Origin: Archaeoglobaceae archaeon
GTDB taxonomy: Archaea; Halobacteriota; Archaeoglobi; Archaeoglobales; Archaeoglobaceae
Length of the DNA: 5,121 bases
Reading direction: 5' to 3'
NCBI GenBank assembly: GCA_027066965.1
Contig: JAMOMT010000190.1
Location: forward strand, 1-5,121
Below the pieces are notes generated by a model. That model did not search any database. It was not told the DNA's origin and saw only the letters and a list, made by a program, of their open reading frames with translations. Of this stretch, positions 4,927 to 5,121 are shown one piece after another (positions within the stretch are counted from its first letter, which is position 1; every line of letters starts with the position of its first letter). The translations under genes and the position numbers were made by a program.

Positions 4927-4933
4927 TTAATAA
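4927..4933 (-). promoter_or_regulatory. TATA box of the DUF3800 gene
   Basis: TTATTAA on the minus strand is centred 27 bp before the ATG at 4903. This is the leaderless spacing seen elsewhere in the window, and it supports that ATG as the original start rather than the downstream GTG. Confidence 0.5.
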
Positions 4934-5003
4934 GGTTTAATGTTGTATAGATATTTTCAGCTCAATTTTTTGATTTACTAATTGCCATTTGAAGGACGCA
5001 GCC

Positions 5004-5011
5004 TATTTAAG
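5004..5011 (+). promoter_or_regulatory. TATA box of prf1
   Basis: TATTTAAG is centred about 25 bp before position 5032, where transcription would begin. That gives a short leader that still includes the Shine-Dalgarno sequence before the release factor start. Confidence 0.6.
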
Positions 5012-5033
5012 TAACCCTCAACGAACTCATGTT

Positions 5034-5040
5034 GGGTGAT
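5034..5040 (+). promoter_or_regulatory. Ribosome binding site that selects the prf1 start
   Basis: GGGTGAT complements the archaeal 16S 3' end and lies four bases before ATG 5045. Another in-frame ATG at 5039 overlaps the site itself, so 5045 is the better start. The ATG at 5029 is in a different frame that stops after 18 codons. Confidence 0.55.
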
Positions 5041-5044
5041 GCTC

Positions 5045-5121
5045 ATGACTTCAAAACTTCAGTACGAATTCAAGAGGAAGCTTGAGGAACTGGAGAAGTA
5101 CAAGGGTAGAGGTACCGAGCT
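5045..5121 (+). CDS. prf1: Peptide chain release factor aRF1, N-terminus (partial)
   Basis: Twenty-five complete codons plus two bases run off the right edge: MTSKLQYEFKRKLEELEKY followed by KGRGTE and the start of a Leu codon. The pattern of a short charged helix leading into RGRGTEL is the hallmark N-terminus of archaeal and eukaryotic class I release factors (aRF1/eRF1), just before the conserved LISLYIP-like strand. The full protein, about 400-420 residues, recognises all three stop codons and releases the finished peptide from the ribosome. Its NIKS and GGQ motifs lie outside the window. The gene has its own promoter and is divergent from the DUF3800 pseudogene. Confidence 0.85.
   Translation, partial: MTSKLQYEFKRKLEELEKYKGRGTE

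Noticed and set aside
5103..5121. Cloning-vector polylinker at the right edge (GGTACCGAGCT resembles KpnI/SacI sites)
   Set aside because: The bases encode RGRGTEL in the prf1 frame, the conserved start of aRF1, so they are natural coding sequence.

Overview
The window looks like the chromosome of a euryarchaeon of the Archaeoglobales, plausibly Archaeoglobus, Ferroglobus or Geoglobus. The case rests on an archaeal-type 5S rRNA, TATA boxes about 25-30 bp before likely leaderless starts, an intact Sep-tRNA:Cys-tRNA synthase resembling the Archaeoglobus enzyme, and the N-terminus of an archaeal release factor aRF1. The genus call is inference from protein resemblance and was not tested by a search.

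Left part (1-991): the N-terminal 66 codons of a molybdopterin/tungstopterin formate-dehydrogenase-type subunit run off the left edge on the minus strand. Just upstream, on the same strand, is a 112-residue DUF4406/DUF7768-like protein. Divergent from them is a free-standing 5S rRNA gene, and one palindromic TATA box lies at the right distance from both transcription units. A GTTGA-rich stretch with an imperfect inverted repeat separates the 5S gene from the convergent pscS gene.

Middle part (992-3300): pscS (minus), which makes Cys-tRNA(Cys) from phosphoseryl-tRNA(Cys), is divergent from a protein with four CBS domains (plus). A tRNA-Leu(UAA) gene follows.

Right part (3300-5121): an accessory segment lies between the tRNA gene and the release factor gene. 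It holds a vapB-like antitoxin gene whose partner PIN-domain vapC has lost one T in a T-run, and a DUF3800 gene interrupted by one in-frame TAA at codon 35. Both broken genes keep the rest of their reading frames intact, so the lesions are recent, or are sequencing errors, or are bypassed in translation. The DUF3800 part is visibly AT-rich compared with pscS and the CBS gene, which suggests transfer. The window ends in the first 25 codons of prf1.

I found no CRISPR array, transposase or complete new multi-gene system. The best leads are the two single-lesion genes in the tRNA-to-prf1 segment, the shared TATA box at the 5S gene, and the repeat-rich stretch downstream of 5S.
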